Below, one piece after another: positions 1 through 12,185 of a stretch of 64,000 bases of DNA (its first letter is position 1; each line of letters starts with the position of its first letter). This DNA is from Archivesica marissinica (Eukaryota > Mollusca > Bivalvia > Venerida > Vesicomyidae): contig CM026397.1 in the NCBI GenBank assembly GCA_014843695.1, positions 44,775,272 to 44,839,271 of the forward strand. Direction: 5' to 3'. The notes beneath the pieces were generated by a model. That model was not told the DNA's origin. It saw only the letters and a list, made by a program, of their open reading frames with translations, and ran no database searches. Both the position numbers and the translations under genes were made by a program.

Positions 1-324
1 AGTATATTGATTAAGGGTATTGAGTATATTGATTAAGGGTATTGAGTATATTGATTAATGGTATTGAGTATATTGATTAAGGGTATTGAGTATATTGATT
101 AAGGGTATTGAGTATATTGATTAAGGGTATTGAGTATATTGATTAAGGGTATTGAGTATATTGATTAAGGGTATTGAGTATATTGATTAAGGGTATTGAG
201 TATATTGATTAAGGGTATTGAGTATATTGATTAAGGGTATTGAGTATATTGATTAAGGGTATTGAGTATATTGATTAAGGGTATTGAGTATATTGATTAA
301 GGGTATTGAGTATATTGATTAAGG
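1..324. repeat. Minisatellite, 22-bp unit, about 15 copies
   Basis: A nearly perfect head-to-tail array of a 22-bp AT-rich unit containing TATTGATTAAGGG. One copy differs (TTAATGG near 56-61). The array begins before the window, so its true length is unknown. It ends abruptly at GGAATGAATCCC. Confidence 0.95.
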
Positions 325-916
325 AATGAATCCCGGGTTAATAGTTTCCATCGGGGTATGAACTACATTGAGGCGTGTAGAAAGTTTGCATGGAGGCAGA
401 AAACTATTAACCGCGATTGAATACTTATACATTGTAATATACAATAAGTATTCAAACATTATCAATGAAGCACTGCCCAACACATTAAATGTGTACGGAC
501 ATAGAAACGGGGCATATACGTGCAATGGAAGCAATACAATAGTGATGTAAATATATATCTGACGTCACTGGAAATACATGACGTTCAAATGTTGTCATCT
601 CTTTTCTTTCACGTTTACAAGTATGTTTTCACATATATCTGCGACAGTTTTCACATTTATCACATGTTTTCACATATGTGACAATTTGTTTTCACATATG
701 TCGCCATTTTCACATTTGAGGGTCCTACTACTCACTGTACGCATGTGTACCTTCATCACACGAGTATTATGTATTCACTGAGCACTGTTCTTGGCTCAGT
801 GCATTCACACATACGTTCGTTCATTCATTTACAGCATCAACACGCGTGGGCGGTGCCATGATAATTTGATTGGATACAAAATTAGGCTGGAATGTATGCC
901 TTTGCAGACAGATACA
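325..916. other. Intergenic, no gene seen
   Basis: Only short unsupported open frames. Between about 605 and 720 the motif TTTTCACATATG recurs in degenerate form, a decayed short repeat. Confidence 0.5.
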
Positions 917-1188
917 GGCGGATCTGTAGTCCAGTGGTTAATACTTTGGACTGGTAATACACGGATCGCAGGTTCGACCCCCGTCTGACCCTAATAAAAC
1001 AGTCTATCAGATGGGACTCGTGTCGGTGCGTTACACCACCGTGCACGTAAAAGAACCAAAGGGGACTGTGGAATGGGTCTCTGTCTGTATCATTGCACTA
1101 TCCTCCAACAATCCAAACTGACTAATCTCTTCAGGAGGCGTCGCTCACATGGGCAACCGGTAGCGACGATAAATAAACGTAAAACACG
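917..1188 (+). mobile_element. SINE-A copy, nearly full length
   Basis: The tRNA-like head has an A box (TAGTCCAGTGG) and B box (GGTTCGACCCC). It is followed by the SINE-A core (GTGCACGTAAAAGAACC) and the tail hairpin GTCGCT...AGCGAC with GATAAATAAACG. Part of the core is deleted compared with the copy at 36620. A short (ACGC)n tract follows the tail. Confidence 0.85.
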
Positions 1189-2608
1189 CACGCACGCACG
1201 CACACTGTCTCTGCTCGATATATGTTCAATGGTGTTGTTGACTTTTCTCCCTGTATACCACATTGTTTTATTGTATAACCAATCCTCTGCACGATGACAG
1301 TTAGACTAAGTGAACATTTGATTTTTAATTAAACGTTTCTATATTCGGATCAAATCTAGGATAAGCTGTCAAAAGAGCCTTGTATTGATGTGGTTTCAAA
1401 TGTAAGCGCTCACCCACGTGCTTTGCGGTGGCGAATGTAAACTAACTTATAAATCATCGTCTTCAAAGTCATACCTATGCCTATTAAAAACAAATTATAT
1501 TCTTTATATATCTAGGACAATTACCAAAATGGAAATAAAAATTAAAGGAAGTTCTTTGTATGAAAATTAATTCTGTAAACTTTTCCCGACATATTCCGAT
1601 ATTATACGAAAACTGTTCCGAATCGTCACGGCAAATACCGACATCGCACGAAACTTACCGAGATAATAAATTTATTATAGTTTAACTACATTAAAGCCAT
1701 ACTGCTGCTTAGCAATAACGATATTACGATGCATGCAAGTACCTCGGTTTTTGTGCAGGCCCGTAGCTAGGGGGTGAGCGATCGGACTATACCCACCAAA
1801 TTCTCCGGAGTTCCACTTTTCATGCACTCTATCAGAATGTTTACACAGTTACTATAATAATATTGATGCAAGCAACACCTGGGAATAGTTTATAACAGGA
1901 GCTTTCTCTGAACTGTCTCTATATGCTGTCGCTTTTTAGCTACATGTAAGTGCACATTAAACGTTGACGAAATGCATGTTTCTGGCATATCCATCTTGAA
2001 GATATTGCAACCTTATGGGGCTTGGCGAGAAACATTGAACAGTCAATAAGATATTCTACTTCCGTCTTTTCTGTATAGAGGTATATAACAATGTGAAGGT
2101 AATTTATACATATATGTCCAAATAATGTCAGACTTAATAGTGCATAAAATGTATGGTGTCTGAACATGTTTGGAAGTATATTATTCATGTAAAGGCAATC
2201 TACATATGTATGCCCAAACATTCTCATCAACACAAGTGGTGGCTTGGAGATATATGTCAATGCACAGGAAATGGTACCGTTATACGATTATATATTATAC
2301 TAATGTTCTCTAACATATTATTTCTAAATAATTCTTCGAATTTGGAATGCTCTCATCGCGTGTTAGAAGTACGTTTCCAAAAATATGTTCTTGCATTGTA
2401 TATGGTTCACCCTGCAACACCGTATAAAGGGAGATAAATGTTGCTCAATGACACTAGATTCCATGTCTGTGCTTACTCCTCTTGTATAGCCGTATACTAT
2501 ATACATGTACATACTAATATAGATAGATAGTTTATTTACTTAAAGTGCAACCTGTACATACAATCAATGCAAACCAATACATAACAACAGCCAGCCTAGC
2601 CTCATGGG
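1189..2608. other. Intergenic with decayed element ends
   Basis: No gene is supported; the open frames at 1940-2437 on both strands overlap each other and resemble nothing known to me. About 1406-1450 resembles the 3' hairpin tail of element G (GCGGTGGCGA then GTAAAC). About 1757-1775 matches an end of MITE-H (CAGGCCCGTAGCTA). Confidence 0.4.
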
Positions 2609-3437
2609 CTTACGATGTACTAACATTGAATAATGTCCCGGCCGATCTCCTCCTGGTGTGCACGTGCTTACGATGTACTAACATTGAATAATGTCCCGGC
2701 CGATCTCCTCCTGGTGTGCACGTGCTTACGATGTACTAACATTGAATAATGTCCCGGCCGATCTCCTCCTGGTGTGCACGTGCTTACGATGTACTAACAT
2801 TGAATAATGTCCCGGCCGATCTCCTCCTGGTGTGCACGTGCTTACGATGTACTAACATTGAATAATGTCCCGGCCGATCTCCTCCTGGTGTGCACGTGCT
2901 TACGATGTACTAACATTGAATAATGTCCCGGCCGATCTCCTCCTGGTGTGCACGTGCTTACGATGTACTAACATTGAATAATGTCCCGGCCGATCTCCTC
3001 CTGGTGTGCACGTGCTTACGATGTACTAACATTGAATAATGTCCCGGCCCATCTCTTGGCGTGCACGTGCTTACGATGTACTAACATTGAATAATGTCCC
3101 GGCCCATCTCCTGGCGTGCACATGCTTACGATGTACTAACATTGAATAATTCCCCGGCCGATCTCCTCCTGGCGTGCACGTGCTTACGATGTACTAACAT
3201 TGAATAATTCCCCGGCCGATCTCCTCCTGGCGTGCACGTGCTTACGATGTACTAACATTGAATAATGTCCCGGCCCATCTCCTGGCGTGCACGTGCTTAC
3301 GATGTACTAACATTGAATAATTCCCCGGCCGATCTCCTCCTGGCGTGCACGTGCTTACGATGTACTAACATTGAATAATTCCCCGGCCGATCTCCTCCTG
3401 GCGTGCACGTGCTTACGATGTACTAACATTGACTAAT
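2609..3437. repeat. Minisatellite, 58-bp unit (shorter variants), about 15 copies
   Basis: The first copies have a strict 58-bp period; later copies lose a few bases and change GGTGTGCACG to GGCGTGCACG. The unit contains CCCGGCCGATCTCCTCCTGG, which matches the 5' end of element G at 20785. The last unit runs straight into an element G copy, so the array looks like an expansion of that element's first part plus flank. Confidence 0.95.
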
Positions 3438-3885
3438 TTCCCGGCCGATCTCCTCATGGCGTGCACGTCGCAGTCTGTGCACATCTCGCAGATGCAGCGT
3501 AGAATACTGGGATCTTCTGACCGTCGAACTTGCAACAAGGGACACACGCTTCACCATCGCTGACCACCATCGGACGTGATGGAGGTATGGACGGACCATG
3601 GAGTGACCGAGACCACCAGATGTCTAACTGTCAGATCCGTTTATATGCTGCTGCGGGATGACCAACAGTGGGGAGGGTGGCCCTAAAAAGCGCCGTTCAG
3701 AAAGAGAAGACCATCAGGACTTGTCATCCTGAAGAGGAAGAAGATGCCTACTCACAAGACCATCACACAACAAGACACCATTTTACAACTCTACAGACAC
3801 TTCACGAATAATCAATGCAGATAATCAACTTAGAATGCTCGCCCACATGGTTCGCCGGCGGGGAGGATAAATAAACGTATTACTA
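3438..3885 (+). mobile_element. Element G copy (unclassified dispersed repeat)
   Basis: Similar along most of its length to 20785-21333. Shared landmarks are CCCGG.CGATCTCCTC, CTGGGATCTTCTG, CAGATGTCTAACTGTCAGAT, GCTGCTGCGGG.TGACCAACA and GAGGGTGGCCCTA. It ends with a GC-rich near-hairpin and GATAAATAAACGT, as SINE-A does. I see no coding capacity and no clear tRNA promoter, so its class is open (SINE, MITE or a LINE end). Confidence 0.6.
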
Positions 3886-3925
3886 CTTTGAATAATTTAT
3901 CCCACAATCGAATCACTTTGTCCTC

Positions 3926-4525
3926 GACGGACCCTCTATATATCCATACAGCAACAACTGTTTGACGGACCCTCTATATATCCATACAGCAACAACTGAC
4001 GGACCCTCTATATATCCATACAGCAACAACTGTTTGACGGACCCTCTATATATCCATACAGCAACAACTGTTTGACGGACCCTCTATATATCCATACAGC
4101 AACAACTGACGGACCCTCTATATATCCATACAGCAACAACTGTTTGACGGACCCTCTATATATCCATACAGCAACAACTGTTTGACGGACCCTCTATATA
4201 TCCATACAGCAACAACTGTTTGACGGACCCTCTATATATACATACAGCAACAACTGTTTGACGGACCCTCTATATATCCATACAGCAACAACTGTTTGAC
4301 GGACCCTCTATATATCCATACAGCAACAACTGTTTGACGGACCCTCTATATATCCATACAGCAACAACTGTTTGACGGACCCTCTATATATCCATACAGC
4401 AACAACTGTTTGACGGACCCTCTATATATCCATACAGCAACAACTGTTTGACGGACCCTCTATATATCCATACAGCAACAACTGTTTGACGGACCCTCTA
4501 TATATCCATACAGCAACAACTGTTT
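3926..4525. repeat. Minisatellite, 38-bp unit with 34-bp variants, about 16 copies
   Basis: Tandem copies containing GACGGACCCTCTATATATCC. Two units lack the final GTTT. One copy has a single change (TATATACATAC). Confidence 0.95.
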
Positions 4526-4572
4526 GAGCTACAGACAATCATATCCACATAAAGACCGACACTTAATATTAT

Positions 4573-4647
4573 CAGGGGCAGGTTGGTGATTGAACATGTG
4601 CGCCCTGGATTCGCAGTCCAACGTGTTAACCACTGGGCCACTGACCG
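4573..4647 (-). mobile_element. SINE-C head fragment
   Basis: On the minus strand the sequence has an A-box-like CCCAGTGG and a weak B box (TGTTCAATC), arranged as in the SINE-C head at 31650-31721. It is too degenerate to be a functional tRNA gene. Confidence 0.5.
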
Positions 4648-4680
4648 ATTTATTAACTAGTATAATCATAAACCCAACAC

Positions 4681-4925
4681 TTATTTATCGTCGCTACCGG
4701 TTGCCCATATGAGCGACGCCTCCTGAAGAGATTATTCTTAGATTTTGAGGATAGTACAATGATACAGACAGAGACACATTCCAGAGTTTCCTCTGGTTCT
4801 TTTACGTGCACGGTGTACAGCACCGACACGAGACACTGTTAATTTTATTAGGATCAGACGGGGGATCTAAACTGCGATCCCTGGATTACTAGTCCAGCGT
4901 GTTACCACTGGACTACAGATCCGCA
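4681..4925 (-). mobile_element. SINE-A copy
   Basis: The tail hairpin (GTCGCT...AGCGAC) lies at the left, the core in the middle and the tRNA-Thr-like head at the right, so the element is on the minus strand. A few core bases are missing between the GTGTCGG and ACAGT segments. Confidence 0.85.
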
Positions 4926-5481
4926 CATTTAACCTATATGCCATAATATATATATGTTAATGATTATATTCATGTGGTTTACCGCTCCAATATTGTATCT
5001 GTTGATATATCAGATAGTGTTTAAATTTGGTATAATGTACAATACACAATGATCAATTAATATATACATACACGGACTGTTAGACATGTAGTTCGATATG
5101 CATGCATTGTAATGGACACGTTGAGATATAAGTTTGATGTTTTACACTATGGAATTACACCAGGTGCTGTACATCGTGCACGTGGTGCTGTCAACATTTC
5201 TTCAACAAGGTAACCTTTTGAAACGGTTATATAGGGCTACACACATGCCGAGTACGTGATAAGAGCACCTCTTTCCCCGGGGGAGCACCCCTTTCCCCGG
5301 GGGAGGGGGTTTCTTGTTATGTAATGTTCAGTGAGGTGGTCACTTGTTCAACATTTCAGTGTACACTAGTTAGTTTATACACATTTATTTCAGCTCGATT
5401 GCGAAACAAGTTCTGTTTGCAAACTCGAATGTGATATGCTGTTAATTGATATATAACTGTAATTTGGTTTCATTAGCTAGT
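4926..5481. other. Intergenic, no gene seen
   Basis: AT-rich. About 5276-5310 holds a direct repeat of CTTTCCCCGGGGGAG. About 5374-5410 is a remnant of a SINE-B tail (AGCTCGATTGCGAAACAAG). Confidence 0.5.
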
Positions 5482-5690
5482 CGTCCGCCCTCGTGGTCGA
5501 GTAGTTAGATCGCTGACTTGTATACCCCTGTAACCTATCATCACTGATTGTCACGGGTTCGAGTCCCGCTCAGACCATGCATCTTTATATGAAGAAGCTG
5601 GTAGTTTCTTACTGAAGCTGGTGCACCAAGTATACTCGTTAACGTTAACGTTTTTTAGGGCAAATGGTAGCAACGATAAATAAACTTTTA
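5482..5690 (+). mobile_element. SINE-F copy
   Basis: The tRNA-like head has an A-box-like GTGGTCGAGTAG and a perfect B box (GGTTCGAGTCC), with an expanded region between them as in class II tRNAs. It ends in GATAAATAAACTTT, matching the SINE-A tail. The body is short and unlike A or B. Confidence 0.6.
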
Positions 5691-6699
5691 AGAAAGTGAG
5701 TTATATGGACATGTGTGCGGCGTCCACGAGACGTCAGACTGCACAATAATATAGCAGAAACGTCCCAGAAGTGATCTCTTGTCTCTCGCTCTCGGTGCCG
5801 CTGTATATATCGGGTAACTCCGGTCCACAGCTAGATCAATATATTAACATATATAAAGTCGGCGAACTACCTAGTGATAGGAATGCTAAAACAATAAAAA
5901 CTAAGAAAAACGGTGAATTATTTCTTGAACGAACGATGGCTTGTATTTGGAAACTTTCAATGATATATGTGAATCAAGCTATTCAAATGATGTCACCGAC
6001 ACTACGCCAACTTAGCGTAGAACGTTCAAAGAATTCTTCTCAAGAACCAGTAATTAGCGACATTGCTGGTATTTCATTTACCTCCCTTGGCAGATAAAGT
6101 CCGATTTATCCCGAAATTTACATTGGTACTTTTAGTTGGAACCCTTTGTTGTTATTGCTGTTGCAGACGTGGTGGTACGACAAATGTGATTTTATCAAAA
6201 TCATTAATTTATAGCAAAGTTATATAGAGTAGAGTATCCATTCCTCTACATCGAAGGTCACTGCGCTAAGGAACTAGTTCTCTAGATCAACTTAAAGGAA
6301 TACCTACATGAACAACTTGTTCTCAGTAACTGGAATGCTGCCAATCTTGGACTGAATGCAGCATCCGCAAGCATATACAATGAGGTCACTGCGCTAAGGA
6401 ACTATAGTTCTCTGGATCAAGGTTAGGGAATACTATATTGATAAAACACAAACTGACTTGTCTTCTAGACTAGACCAATTTTTCAAAATTGTGCATGCTA
6501 TGGGGCACATTGTAGTACAAGCAATTGGATGTCATATATAGCATAATTTGGGTATGCTGAATGCGATGCAGGTGTTTACCAAGCTGAAATATGTGTCCTT
6601 GACCTTGAAACGGTCAATTCAAAATGGCGACCATTAAAATGGTGTCAGTGGTTTTTCGTTATTCTTTATGTCAATTATTCAAAGTAAAGATACGTTCTT
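5691..6699. other. Unassigned sequence with an internal duplication
   Basis: Contains a 108-codon open frame (5771-6097, plus) that resembles no family I know. A duplicated segment built on GTCACTGCGCTAAGGAACTA occurs near 6258 and 6384. No promoter or splice context supports a gene. Confidence 0.4.
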
Positions 6700-7739
6700 G
6701 TATCGGGTTGAATAGAGTGTTGGACGTATCCTTAGTGCTGATGGGAACAATGTATCTGGTTGAATGGAGTGTTGGACGTATCCTTAGAGCTGATGGGAAC
6801 AATGTATCTGGTTGAATGGAGTGTTGGACGTATCCTTAGAGCTGATGGGAACAATGTATCTGGTTGAATAGAGTGTTGGACGTATCCTTAGAGCTGATGG
6901 GAACAATGTATCGGGTTGAATGGAATGTTGGACGTATCCTTAGAGCTGATGGGAACAATGTATCGGGTTGAATGGAATGTTGGACGTATCCTTAGAGCTG
7001 ATGGGAACAATGTATCGGGTTGAATGGAATGTTGGACATATCCTTAGAGCTGATGGGAACAATGTATCGGGTTGAATAGAGTGTTGGACATATCCTTAGA
7101 GCTGATGGGAACAATGTATCGGGTTGAATAGAGTGTTGGACGTATCCTTAGTGCTGATGGGAACAATGTATCTGGTTGAATAGAGTGTTGGACGTATCCT
7201 TAGAGCTGATGGGAACAATGTATCTGGTTGAATAGAGTGTTGGACGTATCCTTAGAGCTGATGGGAACAATGTATCGGGTTGAATGGAATGTTGGACGTA
7301 TCCTTAGAGCTGATGGGAACAATGTATCTGGTTGAATAGAGTGTTGGACGTATCCTTAGAGCTGATGGGAACAATGTATCTGGTTGAATAGAGTGTTGGA
7401 CGTATCCTTAGAGCTGATGGGAACAATGTATCGGGTTGAATAGAGTGTTGGACGTATCCTTAGAGCTGATGGGAACAATGTATCGGGTTGAATGGAATGT
7501 TGGACGTATCCTTAGAGCTGATGGGAACAATGTATCTGGTTGAATAGAGTGTTGGACGTATCCTTAGAGCTGATGGGAACAATGTATCGGGTTGAATGGA
7601 ATGTTGGACGTATCCTTAGAGCTGATGGGAACAATGTATCGAGTTGAATAGAGTGTTGGACGTATCCTTAGAGCTGATGGGAACAATGTATCGAGTTGAA
7701 TGGAATGTTGGACGTATCCTTAGAGCTGATGGGAACAAT
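6700..7739. repeat. Minisatellite, 52-bp unit, 20 copies
   Basis: Exactly twenty 52-bp periods. Units share GGACGTATCCTTAGAGCTGA. Variants at three positions (CTGG/CGGG/CGAG, ATAGAGTG/ATGGAATG, TAGAG/TAGTG) are interspersed, which suggests repeated unequal exchange rather than a single burst. Confidence 0.95.
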
Positions 7740-7746
7740 GGAGACA

Positions 7747-7926
7747 TTTTCCTAATGTGTACGCTCATATACGTGAATGCATTGGCTTTGTTTGTCATTA
7801 TGGTTCGCACAAACACCGTAGGTTATGGCGACTATTATTTCCTAATGTGTACGCTCATATACGTGAATGCATTGGCTTTGTTTGTCATTATGGTTCGCAC
7901 AAACACCGTAGGTTATGGCGACTTTT
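7747..7926. repeat. 90-bp tandem duplication
   Basis: Two adjacent copies of a 90-bp segment, almost identical. Both strands are open in several frames. One frame contains TVGYGD twice (see the rejected list); I do not call it a gene. Confidence 0.85.
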
Positions 7927-7939
7927 ATTTGTGGAGGAT

Positions 7940-8244
7940 AACACCGGGTAACCCTCAGAGTGTTATTTCAGGCACGATACCTGTGTAGAACCACTGGCCT
8001 TCCGCAGGATTGCTGTATGGATAGCTTCCTCATTTGAACAAATTGTTATCCTCATAAAATATTATTAATTTATAATTTGAAGGAATTGGAAACCCGCAGT
8101 GGGATTCGAACCTACAGCGGTGAGTGGTGAGTGGCAAGCGAGTTGAAGTCAACGACCGTAACTACATGTACATAATGATTTCCGTTAAGTCAACGAGCAA
8201 ATTAACCATGGAGCATGGTATTACCACCTAATGTTTCTACAATA
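7940..8244. other. Intergenic, no gene seen
   Basis: Nothing recognisable apart from a possible tRNA-like scrap near 8090-8150 (GTGGGATTCGAACCTAC on the plus strand is an inverted B box). Confidence 0.35.
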
Positions 8245-8480
8245 TTAACCCTAAACCTGTAACATATAACGGAATGTGCAAACAACATAGAACGTCACGT
8301 CTGATCAGGATCTATGTTGTTTGCTATTCAGACACGTGATTTAGCGTCACTATCGGAATAGCGAACAGCATAGAGAGCCTGATCAGACGGCATGTTCTCT
8401 ACACGTGTTGTGCCATCCGATCTGGCTCTATACTGTTTGCAAACTCGACTCTAGTCGGGGATTGGCAGGTTAAGGGTTAA
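8245..8480. mobile_element. MITE-P copy (piggyBac-like, non-autonomous)
   Basis: Flanked by TTAA at 8245-8248 and 8477-8480. The termini are CCCTAAACCTG and CAGGTTAAGGG, which are inverted repeats. Inside are further palindromic arms (GCAAACAACATAGA / TCTATGTTGTTTGC). TTAA target duplication with CCC...GGG ends is the established mark of piggyBac-type transposons. It encodes no transposase. Confidence 0.75.
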
Positions 8481-8610
8481 CGTAAGAATTAGACCAGATT
8501 CCGCAAAGTTAAATGCAACTCTATGGCTGGCATATGGGGGAAATCGTAAGCCGTATCGTCATTGGAAATGACCACATTGCAATACGTCTCCGAGTATAAG
8601 GTATAACGTT

Positions 8611-8836
8611 TCATGATAGCGCAGTGGATAAGCGTTCGCTTCAGGTGCGAAAGGCCCGGAGTTCGAGCCCCGCTGGAGCCGTTACGGTTGTGTCCTTAGG
8701 CAAGGCATTTAAATTCCGCGTTGCCTCTTCTCTCTCCCACGTGGCAATGGATTACATTAGGAATGAGGTCTCGAGAGTGATTAATATAAGTTGTAAGAAC
8801 TTGTTTCGCAATCGAGCTAAAATAGATTTGTATTGA
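8611..8836 (+). mobile_element. SINE-B copy, full length
   Basis: Head with A box (TAGCGCAGTGG) and B box (AGTTCGAGCCC); the anticodon-loop position reads CAG. The B core follows (CTTAGGCAAGGCATTTAA), then the tail GAGAGTGATTAATATAAG and CTTGTTTCGCAATCGAGC. It lies about 500 bp beyond the actin stop codon, opposite in direction to actin. Confidence 0.85.
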
Positions 8837-8913
8837 CTAAGGTATAACGTTTGCCTTTCTGTGGTTAAACAGCAATTAAAACGTAAACTGTAAACTTAAT
8901 CCATAACACTGAT

Positions 8914-8919
8914 TTTATT
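8914..8919 (-). terminator. Candidate actin polyadenylation signal
   Basis: AATAAA on the minus strand, about 445 nt downstream of the actin stop codon, followed by GTGTTATGG-type sequence. It is the nearest canonical hexamer I can see, but transcript data are lacking. Confidence 0.45.
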
Positions 8920-9105
8920 AATACACTCGGTGGTATGTACATTTACGTATTTCGTGTAGGTATAATAAATACTTCGCTTAAGCTAATACAAGTCTACCAT
9001 TAAAACTTCGAGTTCGAATGACATAGTAACTATTTTAATGAACATAATTGTGTTATTGTGCCTATTTACGTTTTACATAAACCAGAATTCGTCAGCGTCA
9101 TAGCC

Positions 9106-9360
9106 GTCTAGAAGCATTTTCTGTGTTCGCACGAGGGTTCAGGGTAGAGTTTATGGGTCTAGACGCATTTTCTGTGTACGATGGAGGGTTCAGATTAGAG
9201 GTTTTGGGTCTATACGCATTTTCTGTGTACGATGGAGGGTTCAGGTTAGAGGTTTTGGGTCTAGACGCATTTTCTGTGTACGATGGAGGGTTCGATGTAG
9301 AGGTTCAGGGTCTAGAAGCATTTTCTGTGTACGATGGATGGTTAAGGGTATATGATTTGG
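9106..9360. repeat. 51-bp tandem array copied from the actin 3' end, 5 units
   Basis: Five 51-bp units start at 9106, 9157, 9208, 9259 and 9310. Each matches the last codons of actin, whose own copy starts at 9361. Read on the minus strand, most units spell PSIVHRKC followed by a stop. The array therefore forms the first part of the actin 3' UTR or flank. The leftmost unit is most diverged (PSCEHRKCF), and units near the gene are closest to it. Confidence 0.9.
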
Positions 9361-9362
9361 GT

Positions 9363-10391
<1,029 letters not shown>

Positions 10392-10640
10392 TTACTTCAA
10401 ATCACTTGCCCCTTACCACTGTATGTTCGAATCCAAATGGGGTGTCGAATGATTTCATGTGAGGTAGCTATCCAGCTGGCTTACAGACGGTCGGTGGCTT
10501 TACCCGGGTGACCGTCCGTGCCTGAAATACCATTCGGAGAGGTACCAGGTACCAGCTGCATGAAATACCATTCGGAGAGGTACCAGCTGCATGAAGAATC
10601 GCCATAGGACCTAACATGTTGGTGCGACTTTACTCTTTAA
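10392..10640 (+). mobile_element. SINE-E copy, 5' truncated
   Basis: Begins within the class II tRNA-like head (CAAATCACTTGCCCCT...GTTCGAATCC), continues with the E body (TTTACCCGGGTGACCG) and ends near CCTAACATGTTGGTGCGACTTTA. Internally, ATACCATTCGGAGAGGTACC is duplicated. Confidence 0.65.
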
Positions 10641-10784
10641 TTTCATTGTGTGTTTTATTAATTACAATTTGATAGTATTTTCGTAAGGAAGAGTGCATCT
10701 AAGCAAACATGCCAATGCTTTACAGAACATGTATTCCTACATCTATTGTTTTGTTATTTTGGTGTAATTTAATTTATACAAATT

Positions 10785-11190
10785 TAATTTAGCTCGATTG
10801 CGAAACATGTTCCCCACAATTTATATTAATCACTCTCGAGACCTCATTCCTGATGGAATCCATCACCACGAGGGAGAGGAGAGAAAAGAGGCACTGTGTA
10901 ATTTAAATACCTCGCATAATCGCAACGGTTACAGCTGGTCACGAACTCCGCACCTGTATATTTTTACGTTTATTTATCGTCGCTACCGGTTGCCCATATG
11001 AGCGACCCCTCCTGAAGATATTAGTCATTTTAGAAGTGTGTAGGATAGTGCCATGATACAGACATAGACCCATTCCAGAATATCCTCTGGTTCTTTTACG
11101 TACACGGTGTAAAGCACGGTCACGAGACCTCGGGTTATAGTCCATCTGAAAGATTGTTAATAGCGAGCGCTCTACCACTGCGCTATCACC
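10785..11190 (-). mobile_element. SINE-B copy split by a nested SINE-A
   Basis: The B tail and core lie at 10785-10953 and the B head (GCGCTATCAC) at about 11163-11190, both on the minus strand. The 210 bp between them are a SINE-A copy, inserted in the anticodon-loop part of the B head. B is therefore the older insertion. Confidence 0.75.
10957..11161 (-). mobile_element. SINE-A copy, 5' truncated, nested in SINE-B
   Basis: Complete tail hairpin and core; the tRNA head is missing, as expected from incomplete reverse transcription. The hairpin stem has one change (GCGACCCC). Confidence 0.8.
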
Positions 11191-11350
11191 ATTGTGGACA
11201 GTACCCCAAAATGGATGCATGAAGCTAGTTTATTAGATTATATTTCGGAGCTCTGTGACTGAGATATAGGTAAGGGTTATATATGCGGACGAATAACTAA
11301 TATTGTTGATTTGTCATAGTTGGAGAAGGAGTAAGCATTACGTCCATTAC

Positions 11351-11713
11351 CAGGCACGTAGCTACTATAAGGCCCTGAAGGCCTGGGCCTGTAGATTGTC
11401 CCAGAAAATAAAAATCTAAAACTCAACTTAGAATGGTCCAGAGTGCACCATTGACTTTCTAGGAATCAAACTGTTCCTGTGGGGGGGGACCTCACTGTTC
11501 CTGGGGGGGAACCTCACTGTTCCTGGGGGGGGGGAACCTCACTGTTCCTGGGGGGAACCTCACTGTTCCTGGGGGGGGGGGAACCTCACTGTTCCTGGGG
11601 GGGGGGGAACCTCACTGTTCCTGGGGGGGGGGGAACCTCACTAGCAAAATCGCATCCTTTGGTGCTCAATTTATTAGTCGGGCCTACTCTCAAAATCGCT
11701 AGCTACGCCCCTG
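11351..11713. mobile_element. MITE-H copy
   Basis: Termini CAGGCACGTAGCTA and TAGCTACGCCCCTG are inverted repeats matching at 12 of 14 positions. A second, 5'-truncated copy is at about 19596-19776. Ends of the CAGGGGCGTAGC type occur in several DNA transposon superfamilies, so I do not assign one. No clear target duplication is visible. A G-rich minisatellite has expanded inside. Confidence 0.6.
11468..11645. repeat. G-rich minisatellite, seven units with G6-G11 runs
   Basis: Units of about 18-27 bp of the form AACCTCACTGTTCCT followed by a run of 6 to 11 G. Unit length differs only in the G run. The G tracts are on the plus strand, which is the non-template strand for a rightward fork and the antisense strand of actin. 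At least four long G tracts could form a G-quadruplex. Confidence 0.9.
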
Positions 11714-11847
11714 TTTACATATGTTAGCTTCAGATATTTGGAATACGTCGAATGTTATCGAAGAATGCAAATCCATATTTGATAATAAAATAGTTTAATC
11801 ATATGTTAGCATATAGATCATGGTATAACATACACAATTTAAGATTG

Positions 11848-12095
11848 TTCGATTAGCGCAGTGGTTAGCACGCTCGCTTCTCACCAATACGATCTGGGTT
11901 CGATCCTCGGACCGCGAAGTATGTGAGATGGTACGGTGGTCGCCAGATCAGACAGGTAGGTTTCCTCCGGGTACTTCGGTTTCCTCCCACATGAATGACA
12001 ACAGTTATGCTTTCATCCACGTCAACGAGAGTGATTAATATACGTTGTTAAAGCTTGTTTCGCAATCGTTGTAAATTACATAAAGTTTAAATTAA
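11848..12095 (+). mobile_element. SINE-D copy
   Basis: tRNA-like head (TTAGCGCAGTGG; GGTTCGATCCTC), then the D core (GATGGTACGGTGGTCGCCAG, TTTCCTCCGGGTAC) and the tail GAGAGTGATTAATAT...CTTGTTTCGCAATCG, shared with SINE-B. It ends in AAAGTTTAAATTAA. Confidence 0.75.
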
Positions 12096-12185
12096 ACTTA
12101 AGTAACAATAAAGTGCATAATAAATTACATAAATGACTTGGAGACACATTTTAACAACATTAAAAATTCCGGCAAAAAATAAAAT

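Noticed and set aside
5771..6097. 108-codon plus-strand open frame
   Set aside because: No family resemblance, no splice or promoter context. Left as unassigned sequence.
7644..7988. TVGYGD twice, the potassium-channel selectivity-filter motif
   Set aside because: It lies in a 90-bp tandem duplication. The pore helix lacks its conserved tryptophans, no following membrane segment is present, the frame starts inside a minisatellite, and a second frame is equally open. Probably chance.
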